Source: Mikania micrantha (lineage: Eukaryota > Streptophyta > Magnoliopsida > Asterales > Asteraceae). From it: a DNA stretch of 64,000 nt. Below the pieces are notes generated by a model. That model was not told where the DNA came from. It worked only from the letters and a program-made list of their open reading frames with translations, and searched no databases. Made by a program: the position numbers and the translations under genes. Of this stretch, positions 21,135 through 31,900 are shown one piece after another. The stretch's first letter is position 1, and each line of letters begins with the position of its first letter. The stretch covers positions 27,971,415-28,035,414 of the forward strand of contig CM018694.1 in NCBI GenBank assembly GCA_009363875.1. Direction: 5' to 3'.

Positions 21135-21750
21135 TGTTGGACTAAAAGAACCAATGAGCCTGATCAGAAAAATCTCTAAGTCTCACAGCATTACAACAAC
21201 TGAAGAAGAACACAAAGGCTGATATTCAAAGGTGCTGAAGTCACAAGATCTGAAGAGATGTACAACAGCTGAAGTGTAAGTCGTCAGATGTTGTAGTGTG
21301 TAGTTAGTCTTCAGTAGTTTTCTTTCAGTATTTGTAAAGTCTGATGAGTAGTTTACTCATCAGATGTTTTAGTATTTTGTACTTCAGTAGTTTCAGTATT
21401 TGTACTTCAGTAGTTTTGTTCTTCAGTAGTTGTAGAGTTTGTCTTCAGATGTTGAAGACATCCTCAGTAGTTTAGTTAATTTCAGTTGTTTTGTTTTGTC
21501 TGTTAGATGTCAACATCATGTGACATCATCAGACGTCACTGCCTTCTATATATAGGCAGTTGACACGATTGTAATGTAACGAAGTTAATGAATTGAATGA
21601 GATATTCCTTTTACAGAAAACTTTCTCTCTCTATAACAAACTTGCGTTACTGTTTGATTGAAATCGTTCTTACTTTACTTATGCTAATTCTGTGTTGAAT
21701 TCCGCTGCTATACTCTACTGATTTATCAATTGAGAACATCTGATCCTACA
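21135..21750 (+). repeat. 5' LTR of the nested Sirevirus (616 bp)
   Basis: Runs TGTTGGACT to GATCCTACA. U3 is rich in CTTCAGTAGTT and CTGATGA words, including an inverted repeat at about 21338-21366 (TCTGATGAGTAGTTTACTCATCAGA-like arms). A TATA box is at 21547. Confidence 0.97.
21547..21554 (+). promoter_or_regulatory. TATA box of the nested LTR
   Basis: TATATATA in CTTCTATATATAGGC. Just upstream, 21520-21539, is GTGAC...GTCAC containing ACGTCA, a core recognised by plant bZIP factors of the TGA class, so stress-linked control is possible but unproven. An identical copy is in the 3' LTR near 32771. Confidence 0.8.
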
Positions 21751-21752
21751 AT

Positions 21753-21764
21753 TGGTATCAGAGC
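21753..21764 (+). promoter_or_regulatory. Primer-binding site, initiator tRNA-Met
   Basis: TGGTATCAGAGC, perfect, two bases after the 5' LTR. It fixes the plus orientation. Confidence 0.97.
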
Positions 21765-21972
21765 AGGTTAATCATTGATCGATTTCACAATTGATCTCTG
21801 AAACTGCTCAAATTTGTTCTCAAATTGAGTGAATTAGCTGATTAAGTAAGAATTTGTTATAGATCGAAGTTTTCTGTTAACTTCTGTTGATTTGCATTTC
21901 AATATCAATCTGTTTTGCATCAATTGATTGAGATTTGAATTAGTTTGTGTTAGATTGATTGAATCTGTGATC

Positions 21973-24900
21973 ATGTCAACTCCGAACAATGATCCGCACA
22001 ATACAGGCTCCGCAACCAAGCCTCCGATGCTGGTGCGGAGTGAGTACAACATATGGCAACGTAGAATGCTACATCACCTGTCGATTAACAGCGCAGGATG
22101 TTGGAAATCTGTTGTGCATGGACCATATAAACCCACGATCACTGATCCTGAAACTAAGATCATGATTCCGAAACCTGCTGATATGTATTCGGATGAGGAC
22201 ATTAAATTGTTTGAAATTGATGCTAAAGCTCATGGTATTCTGGCCATGGCTCTGCCTAATGAGATCTATTCTGGTTTGATGCATCATGATACTGCTCATG
22301 ATCTCTGGGTTGCACTGAAAGAACAATTTGGTGGAACCGATGAGGTTTTAGCAAATACTAGAGAAATTCTGGCTCAGCAGTATGATACATTTTCTCACCG
22401 AAAGGGTGAATCCTTGACTCAACAATTTGAGCGATTCTCATGTTTAATTTCTGAGTTAAAAATGGTTAAGCAAGAATACACTAACAGTCAGATGAATAAC
22501 AGATTTCTCAGATCATTGCCTGAGAGATGGGACACTTATACAATTGTCCTACGCTCTAATGCTAATCTAGAAAGTCTATCTCTCACCCAATTACATGGGA
22601 AACTCTTAACTTTTGAGAGAGAGGTAGAACAAAAGAGAAAACTGTCTTCATCTGGAAAACTTGCTGATGATTTTGTTCCTGGTAACACTGCTTTACTTGG
22701 TCAGGAGTCAGAGTTTAATGGGTCTGAATGTTCTTATGATGAACATATTGACTTTTCTACTAACAATTCTGATCATGCTTTTGTGGGAGTTGAGGGTAAT
22801 GCAGGAAGTTATAGTGACAACTTGTGTTTTGTGATGGATGATTTGAAAGGTATCCCGGATGATGATCTAGAGGAGATGGACATTTTAAGTCAAATGGCAT
22901 TGATCAACATCAGATCACAAAAGTTTTATAAAAGAACAGGAAGGAAGTTCCCTGGATTATCTGGCAAGACTAAGGTTGGATTTGACAAAGGGAAATTGAG
23001 GTGCCATAAGTGTCATAGGCTTGGTCACTTTGCTAGGGAGTGCAAAACATCTGGTTCTAATCTTGCTGCACCTTTTGTGACCTTTCCAAGCAACAATTCC
23101 TCAGGCAAAGGACCACAATCTTCTGGTACTAGTCAACAGCAATTCTATCCAGCTCACTTTGTTCCACAAAATCCAATGCCCTATCCATATCCTTGCTTCT
23201 ACATGCCTCAACCTCCTCACAATCCAGCATTAATCCCACCTCAATCCCCTGCTCTTCCTGAACCCAGCAAACCTCAATCAACTCAACAGTCTCAACAACA
23301 ACAGCATCAGAGTTTCTTCACTCCTGGAGTTGTTGATTGGAGTAGCTTGCCTGATGACTTATCAGACTTCAACATGCAGCCTTTTTCTGAAACTGGTCCA
23401 CATGGTGGAGACAATCCTTTTGGAAATCTGGCACTAATGGCTATTGATTCAACTGAAAATACCTGTCAATCTTCTTCAACATCACAGGTATCCTCTGAAT
23501 CCAAAGCTAAGTTGTGTTCAGAGTCTTGTGTTTCAGCATTTGCTTCCATTAGAGAAATTAATGTTGAGTTAATTAATGAAAAGTTGTCTTTAGAAAGGAT
23601 CATGACAAAGAATAAAATTGAATTTGAGAAAGCTTTGAATGAAAAAGAATCTGAAATTTACAAACTCAAGTGTCAATTGTCTGATGAAAAGGCTAGGGTG
23701 GAAGTCATGCTTGTAAAACACAATGATTTGAAACAAACACTTGCAGCAACCCAAGTCGAATGTGCAAGATGGGTTGAATCTTGCAAGGGGTTTGAGTTGC
23801 TATTAAACAAGCAAACAGCATCAAATGTGAAGTTTGGTATTGGATACAATCACACTGCTCCTCCAATTGATTATACACCAAAAAATCTTAACTGTGAGTC
23901 TGAAGGAGACAGTGTATACCAATACACCAAATCGTCAGAAAAGTCTGATGCTGAAGAATCATTTGAAAGTGATTCAAGTGCCTGCAAATCTGAGTCTGAA
24001 ACTATTGACATTGAAACTTATTCTTATTCTCTTGGATGTACAAATGTTATCCAGGATGAAACATGTCAGGATAGTGTTTTAATTGAGATTAACCCTGATG
24101 AAAAGGTTTCAAATGAACTAAATTTAAAACTGGTTAAAGTAGATGGGCATGGTACTGGAGAGAAAGATGCACGGCTTCTGATAAGTCAGAATCACTCATC
24201 AGTAGTTGTAGAAAAAGCTGATGCCACAACTACTGATAAGTGGAAAAGGATTGACCGACAAGTGCTGAAGAATACCTCTTCAGAGGTTCTCAGCACATCA
24301 GCTGTTATCAGTTTGTCTACAAATACTGATGTTCCAAAAGTACTGATGAACAAGAACTCAGTATCTAAGTCATCAGTACTTGTAGATAATCACAAGGGAA
24401 AGCAAAAGAGGGTGCCTTGTGATATTTGTAGGCTGTTTAATCATTCAACTGATGAATGCTGGTACAGAAAAGGTTCTAAATTCAACAAACTCAAGAATAA
24501 AAACAAGAACTTACTCAAAATGAAAAATGAATTTAGTTCAAAATTTGTACCTGAATCATCAGTTGTTTCAAAATCTGGAAAATCCTTACAAGGAAATACC
24601 TTCAGTAAATCCAAGAAAGGAAAAGGGATTGTTCCAGATTCAGGGAAACAACACTTGACAGCATCTCATTTGATTAAAGACACTAAAATGATCAAACACA
24701 AAAATAAAAAATCAAGTTCTGATGTGTCTGATGAAATCAAAATTTTAACTCAAAATCATAATCAACTGATGCTAATGATGCAACAACTGATAGGAAAAGT
24801 CAATCTGGCAGAGGCATCTGTTGATTCATTTCATAAAAAGAAATCAAAGTCAAAAGTCAAATCAAAAATTTCTGATAAGAATGCTTCAAGTGTTGCTTCA

Positions 24901-24978
24901 ACTGATAATGCTAGTTCTGTTTTTTCAAATGTTAACAGACCCAAAACCAAAATGGTTTGGGTCCAAAAATCTAACTGA
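21973..24978 (+). CDS. Gag polyprotein of the nested Sirevirus
   Basis: Structural protein forming the virus-like particle and binding RNA. The start is taken at Met 21973 (MSTPNNDPH); 15 open codons precede it. The N-terminal copia-type gag domain (UBN2 family) spans roughly the first 230 residues, with YNIWQRRMLHHL and a RSLPERWDTYTIVL stretch. A first CCHC knuckle (CHKCHRLGHFAREC) lies at nucleotides 23002-23043, then a Pro/Gln-rich part, a coiled coil (about 23560-23760), Ser-rich acidic stretches and a second CCHC-like finger (CDICRLFNHSTDEC) at about 24418. About 1,000 residues is long for copia gag but normal for Sireviruses. It ends in TGA directly before pol, in the same frame. Confidence 0.93.
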   Translation: MSTPNNDPHNTGSATKPPMLVRSEYNIWQRRMLHHLSINSAGCWKSVVHGPYKPTITDPETKIMIPKPADMYSDEDIKLFEIDAKAHGILAMALPNEIYSGLMHHDTAHDLWVALKEQFGGTDEVLANTREILAQQYDTFSHRKGESLTQQFERFSCLISELKMVKQEYTNSQMNNRFLRSLPERWDTYTIVLRSNANLESLSLTQLHGKLLTFEREVEQKRKLSSSGKLADDFVPGNTALLGQESEFNGSECSYDEHIDFSTNNSDHAFVGVEGNAGSYSDNLCFVMDDLKGIPDDDLEEMDILSQMALINIRSQKFYKRTGRKFPGLSGKTKVGFDKGKLRCHKCHRLGHFARECKTSGSNLAAPFVTFPSNNSSGKGPQSSGTSQQQFYPAHFVPQNPMPYPYPCFYMPQPPHNPALIPPQSPALPEPSKPQSTQQSQQQQHQSFFTPGVVDWSSLPDDLSDFNMQPFSETGPHGGDNPFGNLALMAIDSTENTCQSSSTSQVSSESKAKLCSESCVSAFASIREINVELINEKLSLERIMTKNKIEFEKALNEKESEIYKLKCQLSDEKARVEVMLVKHNDLKQTLAATQVECARWVESCKGFELLLNKQTASNVKFGIGYNHTAPPIDYTPKNLNCESEGDSVYQYTKSSEKSDAEESFESDSSACKSESETIDIETYSYSLGCTNVIQDETCQDSVLIEINPDEKVSNELNLKLVKVDGHGTGEKDARLLISQNHSSVVVEKADATTTDKWKRIDRQVLKNTSSEVLSTSAVISLSTNTDVPKVLMNKNSVSKSSVLVDNHKGKQKRVPCDICRLFNHSTDECWYRKGSKFNKLKNKNKNLLKMKNEFSSKFVPESSVVSKSGKSLQGNTFSKSKKGKGIVPDSGKQHLTASHLIKDTKMIKHKNKKSSSDVSDEIKILTQNHNQLMLMMQQLIGKVNLAEASVDSFHKKKSKSKVKSKISDKNASSVASTDNASSVFSNVNRPKTKMVWVQKSN

Positions 24979-27900
24979 ATGTGTTGTTGTATGCAGGGTC
25001 CTTCAGCATACCAAAGTAGCATCTGGTATGTTGATAGTGGAGGATCCATGCATATGACTGGGAGCAGATCTCTTCTTCATAACTATTTCACTGGAAGGAG
25101 AGGATTTGTGTCCTTTGGTAATGATGCTAAGGGGTATATCATAGGTAAAGGTGTAGTCACTAATGGTGAGATTAGGTTTGATGATGTTAATCATGTTGAG
25201 AATCTTAAATACAATCTGCTGAGTGTTAGTCAAATGTGTGATAAGGGTCATGTGTCTCTCTTCACTAAGCAAGATTGTAGAATTCTATCTTCTGATGTGA
25301 TGCCTTTGATTAGCAAAGTGTTAGATGAGTACACACTTCTTAAGGCTAACAGAGTGGGAAAGGTTTATGCCTTTGATCTTTCTAAGAAAATCTCTGTCAA
25401 AGGTCATCCTTGTTTATTTTCTAAGGCCTCTTTCAAGGAATCCAATTTGTGGCATAGAAGATTAGGTCATGTAAACATCAAGAACATGAATCAATTGGTG
25501 AAACATGGTCTGGTTAGAGGTCTTCCTTTAAAGGATTTTAGTTGTGATGAAAACTGTTCTGCATGCTTGAAAGGAAAGCAACACAAAGTCTCTTTTCCTT
25601 CAATTGGAGATTCCAAATCCACTGGTTGTTTACAACTGTTACACATGGATCTATTTGGTCCAGTGCAGATAATGTCTATGGCAAAGAAGAAATATTGTCT
25701 AGTTATTGTTGATGACTATTCAAAGTTTGTCTGGACTTTCTTCTTACACTCAAAAAGTGAGGTTGCCAAGGCTATTATCAATTTTGTGTTGTATGCTGAA
25801 AAGCAGTATTCTCTTTCTATCAAGTGTGTTAGGAGTGACAATGGCACTGAATTCAGAAATCATCTTCTTGATGAATTTTATCAGTCAAAGGGAATTCAGA
25901 GACAGTATAGCATTCCCAGATCTCCTGAACAAAATGGAGTGGTAGAAAGGAAGAATAGGACCCTGATTGAAGCAGCCAGAACAATGCTTGCTGATTCTGG
26001 TTTACCTCTCACATTCTGGGCAGAAGCTGTTAACACAGCTTGCTATGTGCAAAACAGAGTTTTGGTGAATCAAAGATGGTTGAAGACTCCATATGAAATC
26101 CTTCATTCTTTAACTCCTTTGATTTCCTTCTTCAGAGCTTTTGGATGTCCTTGTTTCATTCTCAACACCAAAGATCAGCTTACCAAGTTTGATTCCAAAG
26201 TTGATGCAGGATACTTTGTTGGATATTCTTCAACATGCAAGGCATATAGAGTGTTCAATTGTAGAACAAAGACTGTAGAAGAAACTCTTCATGTCAAATT
26301 CAATGAATGTCCTAAAGATTCCATTCCTCAGAATCCTGCTGAGATGTTTGATCTGAATATCTTGCAACATGATTTTCATGTTGAGAATAGTGGTGTAGAA
26401 GATGAAGTTCTTCCAGCTGATCCACCACCAGCTTCTAATGCAACATCACAAGGAATTTCAGATGATGAAGATGCAAGTACTCATTTGTTCAGATTCAGTG
26501 ACAAAATGTCCACATCTACCAAATCTGATGCTCCTTCTGCTTCAGCACTCCCACTCAATACAAATGCTGATGAAATTCTGGAATCCTCTCAATCCTTTGA
26601 AATCCCAGCTGCTTTGTTCCCTGAATCAACTTCAACTGCAACATCTGATCCTCCAGCAAACACTTGCACTGATCTTATTCCATATCAAGAACTGAAGGAT
26701 CATCCATTATCTCAAGTTCTTGGTGATATTTCTGCAGGTGTTTCAACCAGAAGTCAATTATCTAACTTTTGTCTTTATGCTCTCTTTGTCAGTCAACAAG
26801 AGCCAAAGAACTACCACATAGCACTTAGAGACATTGGCTGGGTGGAGGCAATGCAGTTGGAATTGTTGCAATTCAAGAAGCAACAGGTTTGGGAGCTGGT
26901 TTCTTTACCTCCAGGTAAGTGTGCAATAGGCACAAAATGGGTGTTTAGGAATAAAACAGATGAAAAAGGTCAAATCATTAAAAACAAAGCTAGACTGGTT
27001 GTACAGGGGTTCTGTCAGGAAGAAGGTATTGATTATGATGAAACTTTTGCCCCTGTAGCCAGATTAGAAGCAATTAGGCTGTTTTTAGCATATGCTGCCT
27101 TACATAAACTTAAAGTTTTTCAAATGGATGTCAAAAGTGCTTTCTTATATGGTAAAATAAAAGAGGAAGTGTATGTGTGTCAACCTCCAGGCTTTGAGGA
27201 CAATAAACATCCTGATTGGGTGTACAAGCTTGATAAAGCTCTTTATGGGCTGAAACAAGCACCTAGAGCCTGGTATGACACATTATCCACTTTTCTTCTA
27301 AAAAATAATTTCACTAGAGGCTCCATTGATCAAACTTTATTCATAAAGAATGTAGGCCAGCATAAGCTACTTGTTCAAATTTATGTTGATGACATTATAT
27401 TTGCTTCATCTGACCCAAAGTTGTGTGATGATTTCACTAAGCTTATGACTACAAATTTTGAAATGAGTGCTATGGGGGAGTTACAGTTTTTCTTGGGTCT
27501 TCAAATCAAACAAAAACCTGATGGAATTTTCATTCACCAATCAAAATACACAAAAGAGCTTTTAAAGAAATTTGATTTGCAAAACTGTAAGCCATGTTCC
27601 AACCCCATGAGCACCACCACACAACTTGATGCAGATCTGAAAGGTACTTCAGTGGATGAAACTCTTTATAGATGTATGATTGGATCTTTAATGTATCTAA
27701 CTGCATCTAGGCCAGACATTATGTTTGCCACATGTGTTTGTGCGAGATTTCAGGCTGCCCCCAAAGAGTCTCATTTGATTGCTGTGAAAAGAATTTTCAG
27801 ATACTTGCAAGGTACTCAATTCCTGGGCATATGGTACTCCACTGGACAATCCTGCAAGCTGGTTGCTTTCTCAGATAGTGACTATGCAGGATGCAAACTC

Positions 27901-28326
27901 TCAAGAAAGTCTACTTCTGGTGGGTGTCAGTTTCTAGGAAATTGCTTGGTTTCTTGGCAAAGTAAGAAGCAAACCTCTGTAGCAACCTCCACTGCTGAAG
28001 CTGAGTACATTGCTGCTGCAAGTTGCACTTCCCAAATTCTCTGGCTTCAGTCTCAACTCCTGGACTATGGCATCAAAGAACTGAAGACACCATTGTTAAT
28101 GGATAGTGCTTCAGCTCTTTGTATTGTCAAGAATCCAGTTCAGCACTCTAGGACTAAACACATTGAGATCAGACATCACTTTATACGAGATTGTTTTGAA
28201 AAAGGTCTGATTGATCCCAAATTTGTTCCTAGTGCTGATGAGCTTGCTGACATTTTTACTAAGCCTTTAGACACATCAACTTTTCAAAATTTAGTTCTAA
28301 GGCTTGGTATGTTGCAACTTGAATAG
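24979..28326 (+). CDS. Pol polyprotein of the nested Sirevirus (protease, integrase, RT, RNase H)
   Basis: Open for 1,115 codons and in frame with gag after one TGA. Numbering from 24979: aspartic protease with WYVDSGGSMHMTG (catalytic D19); pre-integrase zinc region (LWHRRLGHVN, CSACLKGKQHK); integrase with D224, D287 and E323 (DX35E spacing intact) and the GVVERKNR context; copia reverse transcriptase with YVDDI at about 802-806; RNase H with DSDYAGCKLSRKSTSGG and TSTAEAEYIAAASC. No disabling change was seen. Translation may need stop readthrough, re-initiation at the ATG after the stop, or splicing into the CAG at 24997-24999. The stop at 28326 is in a different frame from the third ORF. 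Confidence 0.95.
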   Translation: MCCCMQGPSAYQSSIWYVDSGGSMHMTGSRSLLHNYFTGRRGFVSFGNDAKGYIIGKGVVTNGEIRFDDVNHVENLKYNLLSVSQMCDKGHVSLFTKQDCRILSSDVMPLISKVLDEYTLLKANRVGKVYAFDLSKKISVKGHPCLFSKASFKESNLWHRRLGHVNIKNMNQLVKHGLVRGLPLKDFSCDENCSACLKGKQHKVSFPSIGDSKSTGCLQLLHMDLFGPVQIMSMAKKKYCLVIVDDYSKFVWTFFLHSKSEVAKAIINFVLYAEKQYSLSIKCVRSDNGTEFRNHLLDEFYQSKGIQRQYSIPRSPEQNGVVERKNRTLIEAARTMLADSGLPLTFWAEAVNTACYVQNRVLVNQRWLKTPYEILHSLTPLISFFRAFGCPCFILNTKDQLTKFDSKVDAGYFVGYSSTCKAYRVFNCRTKTVEETLHVKFNECPKDSIPQNPAEMFDLNILQHDFHVENSGVEDEVLPADPPPASNATSQGISDDEDASTHLFRFSDKMSTSTKSDAPSASALPLNTNADEILESSQSFEIPAALFPESTSTATSDPPANTCTDLIPYQELKDHPLSQVLGDISAGVSTRSQLSNFCLYALFVSQQEPKNYHIALRDIGWVEAMQLELLQFKKQQVWELVSLPPGKCAIGTKWVFRNKTDEKGQIIKNKARLVVQGFCQEEGIDYDETFAPVARLEAIRLFLAYAALHKLKVFQMDVKSAFLYGKIKEEVYVCQPPGFEDNKHPDWVYKLDKALYGLKQAPRAWYDTLSTFLLKNNFTRGSIDQTLFIKNVGQHKLLVQIYVDDIIFASSDPKLCDDFTKLMTTNFEMSAMGELQFFLGLQIKQKPDGIFIHQSKYTKELLKKFDLQNCKPCSNPMSTTTQLDADLKGTSVDETLYRCMIGSLMYLTASRPDIMFATCVCARFQAAPKESHLIAVKRIFRYLQGTQFLGIWYSTGQSCKLVAFSDSDYAGCKLSRKSTSGGCQFLGNCLVSWQSKKQTSVATSTAEAEYIAAASCTSQILWLQSQLLDYGIKELKTPLLMDSASALCIVKNPVQHSRTKHIEIRHHFIRDCFEKGLIDPKFVPSADELADIFTKPLDTSTFQNLVLRLGMLQLE

Positions 28327-28913
28327 GTTAGTGTTTAAATGAATAAAATGTTAAATATCCTTTTAAAATTCCAAAAATATTTTTTCCTTTATCTTGACAC
28401 ATTTTGATATTTTCAGTACATACTGATACATATCAAAATTACTGATTCAAGAACAGTTATGACCTTTTCTAATACTCTAAGTTACAAGTACTGATGAGTA
28501 TTGATGTTCTAAGTACTGAAGGTCAAATATTGTTCACAAGTTCTGATGAACAAAATTTCTACAAAGTTCTGATGAACAAATTGTGTACAAGTTCTGATGA
28601 ACACATTGTTCACAAGTTCTGATGACCAAAATTTCTACAAAGTTCTGATGAACAAATTGTGTACAAGTTCTGATGAACACATTGTTCACAAGTTCTGATG
28701 AACAAAACTTCCACAACGTCTGATGAACAACTGTTGAAAACACCTGATGAACAAAATTATCGACAACACCTGATGAGTAATTTTACTCTTCAGTTGTTTA
28801 AACCTCAGTTGTTTTCTCTATTTCACTCCACCTTCTTCAGTTGTTTCATTATCACTTTCTCAGAACTTTTCATCTTTTTCAAAACCTATTTTCCCTCTTT
28901 CATCTCTGCTTCC
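28327..28913 (+). other. Pol-to-third-ORF spacer with TCTGATGA repeat array
   Basis: About 28465-28790 holds more than ten copies of (A)GTTCTGATGAACAAA-like words in a loose tandem with a 40-60 bp higher period. The same CTGATGA word is frequent in the U3 of this element. Near 28863 a pyrimidine-rich CTTTCTCAG could be a splice acceptor 51 bases before the third-ORF start. Confidence 0.75.
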
Positions 28914-31900
28914 ATGGCTGCTCTTACTTTGAAACCGCGTCACAATTCGATTGCCTACTTGACCAAATCTTCATTCTGGTCCAAGTTTGATGAAGCAGTG
29001 GATTTAATGAACTCCTCTCAATTCAAAACTGCTTTTCTCATCAATCCAACTCTGTATGTTGAATCCATTCATCAGTTTTGGATGAATGTTGAACTGATAA
29101 ATGTTGGAACTGGAGTCATCTCTCTTCGATCAACAGTCAATGGTCACAACGTGCATATCAGTCCCGCTGAGCTCAGGGATGTTCTTCACCTTGACGATGC
29201 CAACCTAGTCACTCAGTTCCCTAAAAGCGCCACTGACCTCTGTTTTACAAGTCATGAATACCAGGGCGACTTGAGTGACTCAACACTTTTCAAGAAGCAC
29301 TTTAATGATCCAGAGCGTCTGATATTCCATATGATCAACATATGCCTGGCTCCGAAGTCTTCTTCATGGGATCAAATGTCATCTCGTTGGCAACAGGTAT
29401 TGTACTCTATCCTCGAATCTCAAAAGCTAAATTTTTCTCAAATACTTTTTTCTGAATTAACTGAACATGCTGGTAAGCCTGTTTCATCTAGATGGTTACT
29501 CTATCCTCGTTTTATTATGGCCATCATAGAGAAACAGCTGCCACAAACAGGCCTTGTTGGTCAGGGGATCCCTGCTCCAGCAGTTTTGCTGGAAGTATAT
29601 TCCCGACACAACTCTAACCTCACTTTAAAAGAGGCTGCCCGGAAGCTCAAACCCAAGCAAAGGGAACCCACAGCCTCATCCTCAAAATCCAAATCCAAAG
29701 TCCCCACTAAACCAAAGTCCTCTAAGCCCAAAAAGGCTGCTCAGGGAAATGAGTCCCCTGAGTCTGCCCATGCCTCACCAAGGCATGAACTGACCACTGG
29801 TAGTAGTCAACCAGTGGTTCAACAGACTCAACCGGCTCAAACCGCCCAGGTTTCCTCTCTACAGGATCCTGGTGCAACCTTTGTAGGGGACACCACATTA
29901 CTAGAACCTCTTTCAGTTGAAAAGGTTTCTATTGAAAAGCACCAATCTCCCCGGGTGCATTCTCCTTCAAACCCAATTCTTATGGAAACCACTCCAAATA
30001 GCCCAACTTTTGTTATTGCCAACATCCTGGATCAGTTGAACACTCCTTCTCCCTCCCAGACACCTATCAATACTGGAAAAAGCTCCAACATTGAGGGGGA
30101 GGAACAAAGTGTCTCTGATAACCCACAGGATCATGACTACAACCTCAGATCTCCTAGTGTGGAAAGAGAGATTCTGATATCTGACAAGGCTGCTACTTCA
30201 TCACCTCCATCATTTGGAGTGATTGATAGTGGTAACATGGATAAGACCTTGTCAGAGGCAACAACCGATGAAGGGGTTAACCCTGAGGTTGGAAGTCCCC
30301 AGTACCAAGACAAAGGGGCACCTGAAACTGTTGAGCCACACTCAACTCAGGTAGATCCTGAGATTCTCAGGAGGTCAGATGATTTAGCTACGGCTACTGA
30401 TGACCAAATAACACTTGCTGAGGTTCTAAAGAAGAACCAAATCCTTGAGGCTGAGGTCTGTAGACTCAATGAGCTACTCACCAAAATGTCCAAGGACAAA
30501 AGTCCATCTTCCCCACTTACCCCACAGATGGCACCTTCTCATTCTGAAGGTCACCCAAACACTTCAACCACAAATATCCAATTTGACAAGCCACCAGCCA
30601 CTGCTTCAGGCACTAATCCTTTGGGTTTTAGCCCCCCAGAGGCATTAGCTGCTGCCTTTCTACAAATCCTCCCTCTCATCACTCCAGTCCTAAAAACAAT
30701 TATTATTCAAGCCCTTGATGAGAGGTTACCTTCCAAATCCCATATTCAGCAGATGGTTGATGAGGCTGTGACTGCCAGACTAGCCACTCTACATACTCCT
30801 TCTTCCCCTGCAGCCAAAAAGGGGGAGTTAGGTACTGAATCAGTCACTTCAGCTTCCAAAAGGCCAAGGTCTGAAGAGGTTGTTTCTGAAAGGTCTCCTG
30901 TTATTCAAGTAACTTATAAGAGACAGAGGAAGAATAAACCTGTTGAGGTTATCAACAGAGCTGATGTGGAAGTTGAGCAGGAAATGGTTGATAAAGAGAT
31001 TGAAGCAAGTGCTGAACAAGTGGAAGCCACAACATCTGTTGTACAAGAACAAGTCAAAACTTCTGAAGTTCAAGAACAAGTTACAACCTCTGAAGTTCAA
31101 GCACAAGCTACAACCTCTGAAGTTCAAGCACAAGCTACAACCTCTGAAGTTCAAGTACAAGCTACAACTTCTGATGCACAAGACACTGAACTAGAGGGGG
31201 TTCAAATTCCAGAGGTTCAGACTCAGGTTGAGACTCAGGTTGTTGAGGTAAGGGCTCCTCCAAAGAAGAGAAGGCAACTCAGAATTCAAGAAGAAGAAAG
31301 TTCTGATGAAGAAGACAGGTTGCCTATCTCTACAGTTATCAAGCCAAAAGTTCAAAAGCCTGCAACATCAACAACTGGGTTGGATCAAGCCATTCAAAAG
31401 AAGAAAGTAACTCTACCTGCCAAATATGTGCCTGAGAAGTCATTGGTTTTTGGTCAACAACCAAAAATCACACCTGAGGATAGGATGTTAGCAGTTAAAG
31501 TGAAACTTGAAGAAGAAGAAAATCAAAGGGTGCATGATGAGCAAATCCTAAAGTTGGTTGACAAAGATTATCCTCAGACATCAACCATTACTGCAATGAA
31601 GAAAGAAGCTCAAAGGTTGTATGCTCTGAGGTTCACATACCAGTATAGGAAGGAACAGATTAGAATGTGGCCTGATCCAAGAATAATTCACAGGATCCAC
31701 AAGAGAGAGGCTCCAGCAGCTTATGCCAGAAGGATCAAAAGGGTATTAAGTGCTGAAATTATGCTGGGATCAGTACTTGATCCTTGGGAGATAATAAATG
31801 ACTTCAAGAGTGTGTACAACTCGGGTTCAAAGGCTCCAAATTTCTTAGAAAACAAAATGATCAAGAAAGGATTGGTATACAAGAAACTTGAACATGTTCT

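Noticed and set aside
24950..24999. A short intron from ATG|GTTTGG to ATGCAG at the gag-pol boundary
   Set aside because: It would be about 45 bases, below the usual plant minimum; a longer intron with another donor remains possible.
31035..31175. CRISPR-like repeat array
   Set aside because: 24-bp units encoding a TTSEVQAQ-type peptide repeat inside the third ORF; no spacers and a plant genome.
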